In this document: one piece after another, positions 7,618-16,691 of the stretch
Layout of the letters: the number at the start of each line of letters is the position of its first letter
How positions within the stretch are numbered: the stretch's first letter is position 1
Source: Actinomycetota bacterium
GTDB lineage: Bacteria > Actinomycetota > Acidimicrobiia > Acidimicrobiales > Ilumatobacteraceae
Length of the DNA: 64,000 bases
Direction of reading: 5' to 3'
Assembly: GCA_963169665.1 (NCBI GenBank)
Contig: CAUJET010000105.1
Location: 1-64,000, forward strand
Notes under the pieces: generated by a model
Told to the model about the DNA's origin: nothing
What the model saw: the letters and a program-made list of their open reading frames with translations, nothing else
The model's database searches: none
Translations under genes and position numbers: made by a program

Positions 7618-8997
7618 GTGCGCTACGTGAGCACCCGCGGCACCGCACCCGAGCTCGGCTTCGCCGACGTGCTGCTCGCCGGCCTGGCCGCGGACGGCGG
7701 CCTGTACGTGCCCACCGACTGGCCGACGTTGCCCGACGTCGGCATCGACGCCACCTATGCCCAGCTCGCCGCTGCGGTGATCGCGCCGTTCGTCGGCGAC
7801 GACGTCGACCGGGCCACCCTCGACCGACTGTGCGACGAGGCGTATGCCACGTTCCGGCACCCGGCGACCGTGCCCCTCGTGCAGGTCGACGACCACCACT
7901 TCGTCCAGGAGCTGTTCCACGGCCCGACGCTCGCGTTCAAGGACGTGGCGCTCCAGCTCGTCGGTCGGTTGTTCGACCACGTGCTCACCCAGCGCGACGA
8001 GCGCATCCGTATCGTCGGCGCCACGAGCGGTGACACGGGCTCGGCGGCCATCGACGGCGTGAAGGGATGCGCGAACGTCGAGATCGTCATCCTCTACCCG
8101 TACGGCCGCACGAGCGACGTGCAGCGCAAGCAGATGACCACCGTCGACTCGCCCAATGTGCGCACCGTCGCGATCGAGGGCACCTTCGACGACTGCCAGG
8201 ACCTCGTGAAGGCGATGTTCAACGACGCCCCGTTCCGCGAGTCGCAGCGGCTCAGCGCGGTGAACAGCATCAATTGGGCGCGGGTGATGAGCCAGGTCGT
8301 CTACTACGTGGCCGCCTGCCGGTCGCTCGCCACGCCGCTCACGTTCTGTGTCCCCACGGGCAACTTCGGCAACGTGCTGTCCGGCTGGATCGCCCAGCGG
8401 ATGGGCGCGCCCATCGAACAGTTCGTCGTGGCCAGCAACACCAACGACATCCTCACCCGGTTCCTCCGGTCGAACGACATGAGCGCGCTCGACGTCGTGC
8501 CGACGCTCAGCCCGAGCATGGACATCCAGGTGTCGTCGAACTTCGAACGGCTCCTGTTCGAGATGAACGGGCGCGACGGCGGCATCACCGCCGAGCAGCT
8601 CCAGCGGTTCCGCGCCACCGGCAAGCTGTCGGTCGAGGACGACCAGCGGGCGGAGTGGCTCGACGGTCGTTTCCTCGGTGCTCGCGTCGACGACGCCGGC
8701 ACGCTCGACGTGATCGGCCGCACCTACGCAGCCACGGGCATGCTCGTCGATCCGCACACGGCGGTCGGTCTCGGTGCCGTCGAGGCGTTGCGCGCCGCCG
8801 GCGAGATCGCCGGCCCGGTCGTCACACTGGCGACCGCCCATCCCGCGAAGTTCCCCGATGCCGTCGAACGGGCCACCCGGGTTCGCCCGCCGCTGCCGGC
8901 GCACCTCGCCGATCTGTTCGACCGTCCGGAGCACACCGTGGTGCTGCCCAACGACCTCGCCGCGGTGCAGCGGTTCGTCGCCACCACGTTCGCCTGA
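7618..8997 (+). CDS. thrC: threonine synthase
   Basis: PLP enzyme converting O-phosphohomoserine to threonine. The 459-residue size, the N-terminal YVSTRGTAPELGFADVLLAGL and the PLP lysine in LAFKDVALQ (K108) fit the longer threonine synthase class. GATSGDTGSAAI and PTGNFGNVLSG are further signatures. The GTG at 7618 is separated by one base from the hom stop, indicating translational coupling. The stop codon lies inside the first unit of an 11-bp tandem repeat. Confidence 0.95.
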   Translation: MRYVSTRGTAPELGFADVLLAGLAADGGLYVPTDWPTLPDVGIDATYAQLAAAVIAPFVGDDVDRATLDRLCDEAYATFRHPATVPLVQVDDHHFVQELFHGPTLAFKDVALQLVGRLFDHVLTQRDERIRIVGATSGDTGSAAIDGVKGCANVEIVILYPYGRTSDVQRKQMTTVDSPNVRTVAIEGTFDDCQDLVKAMFNDAPFRESQRLSAVNSINWARVMSQVVYYVAACRSLATPLTFCVPTGNFGNVLSGWIAQRMGAPIEQFVVASNTNDILTRFLRSNDMSALDVVPTLSPSMDIQVSSNFERLLFEMNGRDGGITAEQLQRFRATGKLSVEDDQRAEWLDGRFLGARVDDAGTLDVIGRTYAATGMLVDPHTAVGLGAVEALRAAGEIAGPVVTLATAHPAKFPDAVERATRVRPPLPAHLADLFDRPEHTVVLPNDLAAVQRFVATTFA

Positions 8998-9047
8998 CCG
9001 TCGCCTGACCGTCGCTCGATCCTCGCCCGATCGTCGCCCGATCGTCG
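8993..9047 (+). repeat. five 11-bp tandem repeats at the end of thrC
   Basis: Consecutive 11-mers are CCTGACCGTCG twice, CTCGATCCTCG once and CCCGATCGTCG twice. The thrC stop TGA sits in the first unit and is duplicated in the second. The 270 bases from here to rho hold only the candidate rho promoter and a dyad. Confidence 0.8.
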
Positions 9048-9120
9048 CGTGCCGCGACGTCCCTGCTCGCGGGCGTGACGCCCGACCACATCGTCGTCGG
9101 CGCCGACGGCCACCATGCGT

Positions 9121-9149
9121 TGCGGGTGGGGGTCGGTGTCGCTACAGTG
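9121..9149 (+). promoter_or_regulatory. candidate promoter of rho
   Basis: TTGCGG (9121-9126) and TACAGT (9144-9149) are 17 bases apart, a plausible sigma-70 type promoter. It would give rho a leader of about 160 bases, unlike most neighbouring genes. Confidence 0.4.
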
Positions 9150-9156
9150 CTCGCTG

Positions 9157-9172
9157 TTCGGGTTCCCGAACC
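9157..9172 (+). promoter_or_regulatory. dyad at the start of the rho leader
   Basis: GTTCGGG and CCCGAAC are perfect inverted repeats with a 2-base spacer, immediately downstream of the candidate -10. It could be an operator or the first hairpin of a leader involved in Rho autoregulation; the latter is inference from other bacteria. Confidence 0.35.
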
Positions 9173-9316
9173 GCTCCGTCTCCGGCCCGTGCGATCGCAC
9201 GTCCGATGATGCGACGGGGTCGATCTCTTCTGGTGGTGGGGCCGCCGGTCGTGTTCGTAGCTCATGCCGACGACACACGCCGAGTCCCTCCTCCATTGTC
9301 AGAAAGCAGGTGGCCG

Positions 9317-11161
9317 GTGGCCGCGGAAGCTCTCGAACAGTCCATGCTGGAGTCCAAGGACAAAGACCAGCTCTTCGCCATCGCACAGGCACTCGGCATC
9401 AAGACCACCGCCCGTGCCGCCAAGGCGACGCTCATCACGAAGATCCTCGAGACCACCGGTGGCGTGCCGGCGGCATCGAGCCCGGCGCCGGCCGTGGAGG
9501 CCCCGGCCAGCGCAGCCGAGGAAGCGCCGCCGGCCCCTCGTGCTGCGAAGAACGCATCTGCCGCACCCGCAGCCGACGCCGGCGAGTCCGCCTCGTCAGC
9601 TGGGGCAGAGGTCGTGCTCGGCCCCGACGGCGAGCCGCTCGCCGACTGGGAGCTCGAGCTGGTGAAGGCCGGCGAGCTCAGCGTCGCCGAGGTCGCGACC
9701 CCGCCTGCTGCCGCCGCCCCGGCCGGCGCGGCCGGTGACGCCGGTGACGCAGGTGACGGTGACGACGGCGATGACGACGGCGGACCGGATGGGCAGGACG
9801 GGCAGGACGGTGGCGACGGCGAGAGCCGCAACAGCCGCCGTCGGCGTCGACGCCGCAACAAGGGCCGCGGCGACGGTGCCCCGGGCGAGCGCTTCGACGG
9901 TGGTGGCGGCGGTGGCGGCAGTAGCCAGCCCCGCGACCGGCAGCAGCCCCGCGACCGTGGTGACCGCGGCGACCGTGGCGACAGCGGTGACAGCGGCGAG
10001 CGCGAGGGCACCGAGAACCAGAGCACCGAGCCCGTCAAGGTCTCCGGCTACCTCGACCTTCGCGACGAGGGCTACGGCTTCCTCCGCGTGAACGGATACC
10101 TGTCGAGCCGCGACGACGCGTACATCCCGGTGAAGCTCACCCGTCAGTACGGCCTCCGCAAGGGTGACCACGTCACGGGCCTCAGCCGTCCGGCTGGTCG
10201 CAACGAGAAGAACCCAGCGCTGCTCGAGATCCACACCGTCAACGGTGGCGACCCGGAGAAGGCCAAGAACCGCAAGCGCTTCGAGGACCTCACCGCGCTG
10301 TTCCCCGACGAGAAGCTGCGCCTCGAGAACCCGCTCGACCCGAACAACATGACGGCGCGCATCATCGACCTCATCTCGCCGATCGGCAAAGGCCAGCGCG
10401 GCATCATCGTGTCGCCGCCGAAGGCCGGCAAGACGACGATCATGAAGACGATCGCCACCTCGATCGAGCAGAACCACCCCGAGGTGAAGCTGATCGTGCT
10501 GCTCATCGACGAGCGGCCCGAAGAGGTCACCGACATGCGCCGCACCGTCAAGGGCGAGGTGATCGCCAGCACCTTCGACCGTCCGAGCGACGAGCACACC
10601 CACGTGGCCGAACTCGCGATCGAGAAGGCCAAGCGCCTCGTCGAGCAGGGCGACGACGTCGTGATCATCCTCGACGGCATCACCCGTCTCAGCCGTGCCT
10701 ACAACCTCGCCGCCCCGGCGAGCGGCCGCATCCTCTCGGGCGGTATCGACGCCGGTGCGCTGTACCCGCCGAAGAAGTTCTTCGGCGCGGCCCGCAACAT
10801 CGAAGAGGGCGGCTCGCTGACGATCCTCGCCACGGCGCTGGTGGAGACCAACAGCCGTATGGACGACGCGATCTTCGAGGAGTTCAAGGGCACGGGCAAC
10901 ATGGAGCTGCGACTCGACCGCAAGCTCGCCGAGCGCCGCATCTACCCGGCGATCGACGTCGACGCGTCGAGCACCCGACACGAGGAGCTGCTGTTCGACC
11001 GCAAGCAACTCCAGATGGTGTGGAAGCTGCGCCGCGTGCTCTCCGGTCTCGCTGCCGACGGCAACGCCGCCCCGGGCCTCGAGCTGCTCGTCGACCGGCT
11101 CAAGACGTTCCGGACCAACGACGAGTTCCTGAACGAGATCGCCAAGCAGCCGTCCATGTGA
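9317..11161 (+). CDS. rho: transcription termination factor Rho
   Basis: Hexameric RNA-dependent ATPase/translocase that terminates transcription. From GTG 9317 the protein is 614 residues, well above the 420 of E. coli Rho. The N-terminal helical domain ([19 protein letters not shown]) is followed by a roughly 180-residue disordered insertion rich in Ala, Gly, Asp and Arg (about 50-230). Then come the cold-shock RNA-binding fold ([15 protein letters not shown], about 243), Walker A PPKAGKTT (367-374) and Walker B IILDGITR (near 450). Such insertions are known in actinobacterial Rho (Micrococcus, Mycobacterium) and extend RNA binding. The upstream frame stays open, so the start is uncertain by a few dozen codons. 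Confidence 0.93.
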   Translation: MAAEALEQSMLESKDKDQLFAIAQALGIKTTARAAKATLITKILETTGGVPAASSPAPAVEAPASAAEEAPPAPRAAKNASAAPAADAGESASSAGAEVVLGPDGEPLADWELELVKAGELSVAEVATPPAAAAPAGAAGDAGDAGDGDDGDDDGGPDGQDGQDGGDGESRNSRRRRRRRNKGRGDGAPGERFDGGGGGGGSSQPRDRQQPRDRGDRGDRGDSGDSGEREGTENQSTEPVKVSGYLDLRDEGYGFLRVNGYLSSRDDAYIPVKLTRQYGLRKGDHVTGLSRPAGRNEKNPALLEIHTVNGGDPEKAKNRKRFEDLTALFPDEKLRLENPLDPNNMTARIIDLISPIGKGQRGIIVSPPKAGKTTIMKTIATSIEQNHPEVKLIVLLIDERPEEVTDMRRTVKGEVIASTFDRPSDEHTHVAELAIEKAKRLVEQGDDVVIILDGITRLSRAYNLAAPASGRILSGGIDAGALYPPKKFFGAARNIEEGGSLTILATALVETNSRMDDAIFEEFKGTGNMELRLDRKLAERRIYPAIDVDASSTRHEELLFDRKQLQMVWKLRRVLSGLAADGNAAPGLELLVDRLKTFRTNDEFLNEIAKQPSM

Positions 11162-11239
11162 CCCCGCCGGCGGCCCTCGCCCCGTGTGCACGCCCCTGAC
11201 CTGGGGCGATGCGCCGGTGGAGGGGCGATCCGTCGCCGA

Positions 11240-11245
11240 TACACT
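11240..11245 (+). promoter_or_regulatory. candidate -10 TACACT for rpmE
   Basis: TACACT lies 30 bases before the rpmE ATG, after a weak -35 region. It would give rpmE a short leader separate from rho. Confidence 0.3.
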
Positions 11246-11275
11246 CAACTGTCCGATTTCCCGTTGGAGCGCATC

Positions 11276-11488
11276 ATGAAGACCGACATCCATCCGAAGT
11301 ACGCCGAGATGACCGTGAAGTGCTCGTGCGGCAACACCTTCACCACCGGTTCCACCAAGGGTGGCGACCTCACCCTCGAACTCTGCAACGAGTGCCACCC
11401 GTTCTTCACGGGCAAGCAGAAGCTCGTCGACACCGGTGGCCGCGTCGAGCGCTTCAACAAGCGCTACGGCGAGCGCAAGGGCAAGTGA
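11276..11488 (+). CDS. rpmE: 50S ribosomal protein L31
   Basis: The 70-residue large-subunit protein L31 bridges the ribosomal subunits. It begins [12 protein letters not shown] and carries the four zinc-binding cysteines of the C+ form (C16, C18 in CSCGN and C37, C40 in CNECHPFF). A zinc-free paralogue, if present elsewhere, would make this one zinc-regulated. Earlier in-frame starts exist, but ATG 11276 gives the exact family N-terminus. A strong intrinsic terminator follows. Confidence 0.97.
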   Translation: MKTDIHPKYAEMTVKCSCGNTFTTGSTKGGDLTLELCNECHPFFTGKQKLVDTGGRVERFNKRYGERKGK

Positions 11489-11542
11489 TCGCCCGCTGAT
11501 CCGAATCGTTCGGTACGCCCGAACGTTCACACCGAATTCGAT

Positions 11543-11579
11543 GACGACCCGGCCGATCGGCCGGGTCGTCGTCATTTTT
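11543..11579 (+). terminator. Rho-independent terminator after rpmE
   Basis: GACGACCCGGCC (11543-11554) pairs perfectly with GGCCGGGTCGTC (11559-11570) around a GATC loop, followed by GTCATTTTT. This is the clearest intrinsic terminator in the window and ends the rho-rpmE unit. Confidence 0.9.
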
Positions 11580-11729
11580 CGCTCAGGTCGTCGACGCAGC
11601 GTGGCGATCGGCGAGAACCCCCCGCCGGCCGTCTCAAGTCGCCGCCGGGACGACCGATGACCCACTGACCGCCCACCGTCGGGCGCGCCGGGAGACCGGT
11701 GGCGCTCGCGACATCCGTCAGGAGACACC

Positions 11730-13040
11730 GTGGCCGATCCCGCCGACATCGCCCACCTGTTGCGTCGAACCGAGTTCGTCGCGAAACCCGCCCGCGTGGC
11801 CGAACTGAGCGCACTCAGCCTCGACGCCGCGGTGGACAACGTCCTCGACTTCGCCCCGAACGGCAGCCCGACCGTGCCGGCCGGGCTGGCCGTCCACGAC
11901 CCCAACAACGGCTGGGAGCAGTACGTCGCCGCGGTCAACTGGTGGTACGACGCGATGAAGAGCCGGCCCCGCCCGATGCAGGAGAAGATGACCCTGTTCT
12001 GGCACGGCCACTTCACGAGCTCGTGGTTCGACGGCATCGGCCGTTCGGACCACATGACCCATCAGAACCAGCTCTACCGCACGCAGGCGCTCGGCAACTT
12101 CCGAACCCTCACCCACGCCATGGCGCTCGAGCCGGCGATGCTGGTGTACCTCAACAATGCCGACAACCGCAAGGAAGCGCCGAACCAGAACTTCGCCCGC
12201 GAACTGATGGAGTTGTTCACGCTCGGGGTCGGCAACTACACCGAGGGCGACGTCGAAGCGGCCGCGCGGGCATGGACGGGCTACAACGCCGACTGGCCGA
12301 ACTACCAGTACCAGTACTTCTCGGGCCGTCACGACAACACGAACAAGACGTTCTTCGGCACCACACGCAACTGGAACGGGCCGGGCATCATCGACGAGAT
12401 CCTGCGCGACAACCTGCCGAAGAAGCAGATCGCCGCCCGGTACCTCGTGAACAAGCTGTGGGACTTCTTCGCCCACCCCGGTGGCCCGAGCAACGTGATC
12501 GATGCGCTCACCACCGTGTTCCTGAACAGCGACCTCGACGTGCGCGTGCTGATGCGGGCGCTCCTGCTTCGGCCCGAGTTCTACGGCACGACCGCGAAGC
12601 AGGGGCTCGTGCGCACACCCGTCGAGTGGATCGTCGCGATCATGCACGCCACCGGGCTCACGCCCGACGAACTGGGCGTGTCGTGGATCGGTGAGCGCAT
12701 GGGCCAGTCGCTGTTCAACCCGCCGAACGTCGCCGGCTGGAAACACAACGCCTATTGGTTGAACACGAGCGCGTTGAGTGGCCGTGCGCAGGTGGCGCGC
12801 GGCGTCACGTGGCACCTGCGCGACAACGACGGCTTCGCCAACCTGAGCTCGCTGACGACCGCCGCAGCGGTCGACTACGTCGCCACCTACTTCAACATGC
12901 TCCCGCTCAGCACCACGACGCGCAACGCCCTCATCGCCGCACATCAGGCCGAGCGCGACGCACAGCCGTGGGTGAGCTGGTGGGCTCCCACCAACCTGCT
13001 GACCATGGCGATGCTCAGCCCCGAACTGCACATGGCCTGA
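11730..13040 (+). CDS. DUF1800 family protein
   Basis: A 436-residue protein with DUF1800 patterns: HLLRRTEF at the N-terminus, LFWHGHFTSS, YRTQALGNFR, NFARELMELFTLGVG, AARAWTGY and a C-terminal FNPPNVAGW. Biochemical function is unknown. In many bacteria the gene is paired, as here, with DUF1501, and the pair is thought to handle exported or surface material. A GTG start is preceded by CAGGAG, a real Shine-Dalgarno site, unlike most genes nearby. I see no signal peptide; export might depend on the Tat-bearing partner 27 bases downstream. Confidence 0.9.
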   Translation: MADPADIAHLLRRTEFVAKPARVAELSALSLDAAVDNVLDFAPNGSPTVPAGLAVHDPNNGWEQYVAAVNWWYDAMKSRPRPMQEKMTLFWHGHFTSSWFDGIGRSDHMTHQNQLYRTQALGNFRTLTHAMALEPAMLVYLNNADNRKEAPNQNFARELMELFTLGVGNYTEGDVEAAARAWTGYNADWPNYQYQYFSGRHDNTNKTFFGTTRNWNGPGIIDEILRDNLPKKQIAARYLVNKLWDFFAHPGGPSNVIDALTTVFLNSDLDVRVLMRALLLRPEFYGTTAKQGLVRTPVEWIVAIMHATGLTPDELGVSWIGERMGQSLFNPPNVAGWKHNAYWLNTSALSGRAQVARGVTWHLRDNDGFANLSSLTTAAAVDYVATYFNMLPLSTTTRNALIAAHQAERDAQPWVSWWAPTNLLTMAMLSPELHMA

Positions 13041-13067
13041 CGGCGCCGGACAGGAAGAAGGATCTCG

Positions 13068-15563
13068 ATGCTCGACCAGGACATCTCCACCGCCGACGCC
13101 CGCCGCCTCCTGAGCGTCGGACCACGCCAGCTCGCCCACGGCCTGCCCGACCTGATCGGACCGGGCGGGTGGACCCGCCGCGGCTTCCTCCAGGCCGTCG
13201 GCCTCGGTGTGGGCGGCGGAGCGCTCACCGGTGCGCTCGGCGACGGGTTCCTGCCCGGTGAGTGGGACGAGGTGCGCGGTGCGTTCGCGAGCCCACCGAT
13301 CGGGCCGACCGACGGCATCCTCGTGACGATCATGCTGTACGGCGGCAACGACGGGCTGAACACCGTGGTGCCCTTCGCCGACGGCGCCTACTACGAGCAG
13401 CGGTCGAACATCGCCGTGCCGGCCAACCAGGTGCTGCCGATCAACGGGCAGGTGGGTCTCAACCCGCAGCTGCCGTATCTGCACTCGATGTACGAGCGCG
13501 GCCAGATGGCGATCGTGCAGGGCGTCGGCTATCCGAACCCCGACCTGTCCCACTTCACGTCGATGGCGATCTGGATGAACGCCCGCTTCGGCTCCGGCGC
13601 GCCGACCACCGGCTGGATCGGGCGTTGGCTCGACGGCCTCGGCGCTACCGAGGCGGAACTGGGCGCGGCGACCATCGATGCATCGGTGGCCCTGCACCTC
13701 GTGGGCGCCCAACGGCGTGCCGTCGGCATCTCGCCGTGGGGCGACATGTTCGGCGTCGACAGCCAACCGCAGGACCTGCGGATGTACGAGGGCATCAAGG
13801 CGATGGCGAACCCCGGATCGGGTCGGGGCCAGTGGCACGACATGTTCGCGAGCACGATGCGCACCCAGCTGAACCTGGCCCACGACGTGGCCCCCGCGTT
13901 CGAGCAGACCCTGCCCGAGGGCGACCTGTCGAAGAAGATGACGATCGCCGCCCGCCTCATCAACGCGAACATCGGCCTGCGCGTGATCGATGTCGGCCTC
14001 GACGGCTTCGACAATCACGACGACCAGCTCGCCAACCACCCCGACCTCCTGGCGGAGATCGACACGGCCATCGCCACGTTCTACGGCACGCTCTCACCCG
14101 CGTACCGCGACCGGGTCACGATCATGACGATGTCCGAGTTCGGCCGCACCTCGTGGTCGAACCAGTCCGGCGGCACCGACCACGGCACTGCCGGTCCGAT
14201 GTTCGTACTGGGCACCCGCGTGAAGGGCGGCCTCTACGGACAGGGTCCGTCGCTCGCAGGCCTCGGCCAGTGGGACCGGATGCCCGCCTACGTCGACTTC
14301 CGCAGCGTGATCGGCTCGGTGATCGACGGCTGGCTCGGCGGCGGTGGCAGCACCATCCTCAACGGCAACTTCGAGAACCTCGGCCTGTTCAGCGGCTCAC
14401 CGGGCACGCCGGGCGGCGACATCCCCGTCGTCGTACTGCCGCCTGCAACCCCCAGCGGGTTCGTGGCCACCGCACCCCAGCGCGTGTTCGACACCCGCGA
14501 CGGCACGGGAGGTCGCGAGACACCGCTCGGAGCCGGGGAGACATGGCGGTTCACGATCGCCGGCAAGTACGGCATCCCGCTCGACGCCGTCGCCGTCGCC
14601 GTCAACCTCACCTCGGTCGACGCGAGCGCGGCCACCTTCGTCACGGTGTCACCGAGCGGCGAGTTGCGACCGTTCGCGTCCAACCTCAACCCCGTGCCCG
14701 GTGCGGCGATCCCCAATCTGGTCCTCGCCCGCGTCGGCGTGGGCGGTTCCATCGACCTGTTCAACAACGCCGGAACGGTCCACCTGGTCGGTGACGTCGT
14801 CGGCTACTTCTCCCCGAGCAGCGATGTCGGCCTCGAGTCGCTCTCGCCGGCGCGCCTGCTCGACACCCGAGACGGCACCGGGGGACGCCTCGGCACGCTC
14901 GGCCCTGGCGAGTCGATCGACCTGCAGGTCACCGGCCGCGGCGGGGTGTCCGAGACGTGCGAGGCCGTGGCGCTGAACATCACCGCGACCGAGCCGAGCA
15001 CCTCGAGCTACCTGACGGTGTGGCCCACCGGGCAGGAGAAGCCGCTGGCGTCGAGCGTGAACATGGCGGCGGGGCAGACCGTGCCGAACATGGTGCTCGC
15101 CAAGGTCGGCGCGGGTGGACGGGTGAGCATCTTCAACCACTCGGGCAGCACGCACGTCGTGGTCGACGTGCTCGGATGCTTCGGCTCCGGCGTGTCGTCG
15201 AAGTTCGTGTCCCTCTCGCCCGCCCGCGTGCTCGACACCCGGGAGGGTACGGGCGCGCCGCAGGCGCCACTCGGGCGGGGAGCGCTCTCCCTCGCGCTCG
15301 CCGGACGCGGGGGCGTGCCCTCGAGCGGTGTCTCGGCCGTGCTGCTGAACGTCACCGCTGTCGCTCCCACCGCCGGCACCTACGTGACCGTGTTCCCGAC
15401 CGACGTCGAACGACCGGTCGCGTCGAACCTCAACGCCGCGGCAGGCCAGGTGGTGCCGAACATGGTGATCGCTCGGCTCGGTGGCGACGGCGCGGCGGCG
15501 ATCTACAACAACAGCGGCACGGTCGACCTGGTCGCCGACGTGATGGGCTACTTCAGCGGGTGA
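13068..15563 (+). CDS. DUF1501 protein with Tat signal and three C-terminal repeats
   Basis: An 831-residue exported protein. A twin-arginine motif TRRGFLQ (R37-R38) and hydrophobic stretch predict Tat export. The DUF1501 (sulfatase-like fold) region spans about 70-430, with GGNDGLNTVVPF, FDNHDDQ, MSEFGRT and TDHGTAGPMFVLG. Residues about 464-831 are three tandem copies of a roughly 120-residue beta-rich unit, each with a DTR(D/E)GTG motif near its start and an (N/H)xxGTxxxVxDVxGxF motif at its end (starts near 464, 587 and 711). Similar repeats decorate secreted proteins of related bacteria and probably bind surface material; that is inference. It follows DUF1800 in one operon. Confidence 0.88.
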   Translation: MLDQDISTADARRLLSVGPRQLAHGLPDLIGPGGWTRRGFLQAVGLGVGGGALTGALGDGFLPGEWDEVRGAFASPPIGPTDGILVTIMLYGGNDGLNTVVPFADGAYYEQRSNIAVPANQVLPINGQVGLNPQLPYLHSMYERGQMAIVQGVGYPNPDLSHFTSMAIWMNARFGSGAPTTGWIGRWLDGLGATEAELGAATIDASVALHLVGAQRRAVGISPWGDMFGVDSQPQDLRMYEGIKAMANPGSGRGQWHDMFASTMRTQLNLAHDVAPAFEQTLPEGDLSKKMTIAARLINANIGLRVIDVGLDGFDNHDDQLANHPDLLAEIDTAIATFYGTLSPAYRDRVTIMTMSEFGRTSWSNQSGGTDHGTAGPMFVLGTRVKGGLYGQGPSLAGLGQWDRMPAYVDFRSVIGSVIDGWLGGGGSTILNGNFENLGLFSGSPGTPGGDIPVVVLPPATPSGFVATAPQRVFDTRDGTGGRETPLGAGETWRFTIAGKYGIPLDAVAVAVNLTSVDASAATFVTVSPSGELRPFASNLNPVPGAAIPNLVLARVGVGGSIDLFNNAGTVHLVGDVVGYFSPSSDVGLESLSPARLLDTRDGTGGRLGTLGPGESIDLQVTGRGGVSETCEAVALNITATEPSTSSYLTVWPTGQEKPLASSVNMAAGQTVPNMVLAKVGAGGRVSIFNHSGSTHVVVDVLGCFGSGVSSKFVSLSPARVLDTREGTGAPQAPLGRGALSLALAGRGGVPSSGVSAVLLNVTAVAPTAGTYVTVFPTDVERPVASNLNAAAGQVVPNMVIARLGGDGAAAIYNNSGTVDLVADVMGYFSG

Positions 15564-15619
15564 TCCCGAGCGCGCGCCGGATCGGCGACCGCCGCAGGGC
15601 CCGTCCGGACGTCGGCCGG

Positions 15620-15625
15620 TAACCT
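15620..15625 (+). promoter_or_regulatory. -10 element TAACCT
   Basis: TAACCT lies 7 bases before ATG 15633 and is enclosed by an inverted repeat CGTCGGC (15610-15616) / GCCGACG (15626-15632). This suggests a leaderless and possibly repressible promoter. Confidence 0.45.
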
Positions 15626-15632
15626 GCCGACG

Positions 15633-16619
15633 ATGGCGTCCACGATCGATCCCGCCCGCCGCGCCCAGCTGAACACGATGCGAGTCGCCGCGCTCGTCGC
15701 CGACCAGGGAGCGGTGGCGACCGACGTCCGCGCGTCGCTCGGCGCGGGGGCCGCGCTGCTCGCCGAGGACGGCACGGCATGGGCCCTCCTCGCCGACCTG
15801 CCCGACCGTGGGCCCGACCGCCAGCTCGGCGCCGCCCTCGCCTGGTCGATCCGCAACGGTGCATCCCGCGTACACGTCGTGGCCGAGTCGGGCACCGGCA
15901 CCATCGCCCGCCGCGCCCCCGGCTTCACGCTGCCGATCCAGGTGTCGCACCTCGAGGGGCGCACGCTCGTCGACGCCCTCGTCGAGCCGCTGCCAGATCC
16001 CGGGGTCACCGACGAGGCCCACCGTGCGTTCGTCGACCTGATCATCGAAGGTGGCGCATCCCCGGTCGAGGAGCACGGCGTGGTCGCCGGCGAGGTCGAC
16101 GGGCTCGAGGTGTGCCGCGTGGTCACCGACACGTTCACCGGCGAGGTCCGCCTGGAGGTGGGCGTCGGTGCCCACGACCGCGAGACCTTCCAGATGCTGC
16201 ACGGCGCCCGGCCGACCGTGGAGGCGCTCGCCGACGTCGTCCGCGCCGTCGCTCACCATCGCCGCGACGGCGCGCCGCAGCACCCGCTCAACCAGCTGGC
16301 CGCGAGCCGTCGTCTGCGCGCCCGCCTCCTCGCCGCACCGTCGCTCGTCGGCGCGACGGCGCTCGTCGTCGTCGACCCGCCGATCGCCCGCGCCAACGTG
16401 AAGGACCAGCTGCCGTGCGCAGCGATGGAACCCGGCACCGGGCTGCTCGTCGTCTGCACCACCGGGATCGACCTCGACGTCGTGCCGTGGGCGGTCGACG
16501 CGATCGCGCACCACGCAGCCGAGCGCTGCATCATCGCTGCCCCGGCTCGCGACGTCATCGACGTGCAGGAGCGGCTGGCCGCGATCGTGCGCGTGCCCAC
16601 CTCGTTCGCCGCCGTCTGA
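15633..16619 (+). CDS. conserved hypothetical protein (328 aa)
   Basis: I do not recognise the family. The protein is soluble, Ala/Val-rich and has no signal peptide. Alternating beta-alpha segments (RVAALVADQGAVATDVRASL, ASRVHVVAESGTG, TGLLVVCTTGIDLDVVPWAVD, AERCIIAAPARDV) suggest an alpha/beta fold. It lies directly upstream of prfA in the same direction, so a link to translation is possible but only by position. Confidence 0.75.
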   Translation: MASTIDPARRAQLNTMRVAALVADQGAVATDVRASLGAGAALLAEDGTAWALLADLPDRGPDRQLGAALAWSIRNGASRVHVVAESGTGTIARRAPGFTLPIQVSHLEGRTLVDALVEPLPDPGVTDEAHRAFVDLIIEGGASPVEEHGVVAGEVDGLEVCRVVTDTFTGEVRLEVGVGAHDRETFQMLHGARPTVEALADVVRAVAHHRRDGAPQHPLNQLAASRRLRARLLAAPSLVGATALVVVDPPIARANVKDQLPCAAMEPGTGLLVVCTTGIDLDVVPWAVDAIAHHAAERCIIAAPARDVIDVQERLAAIVRVPTSFAAV

Positions 16620-16676
16620 GCTCGTCCCACCCTGTCCCGCCCGGCGCGGACCGGAGCGACCGTCGAGTCGCGCCAC

Positions 16677-16682
16677 TAGCCT
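16677..16682 (+). promoter_or_regulatory. -10 element TAGCCT for prfA
   Basis: TAGCCT ends 9 bases before GTG 16692, consistent with leaderless expression of prfA. Confidence 0.5.
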
Positions 16683-16691
16683 CGTGACACC

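Noticed and set aside
9596..12055. An 819-codon open frame on the minus strand across rho and rpmE
   Set aside because: It mirrors the codon pattern of rho, rpmE and DUF1800, reads as Arg/Val/Glu/His-rich low-complexity protein with no family pattern, and runs through a strong terminator. Antisense shadow of high-GC coding DNA.
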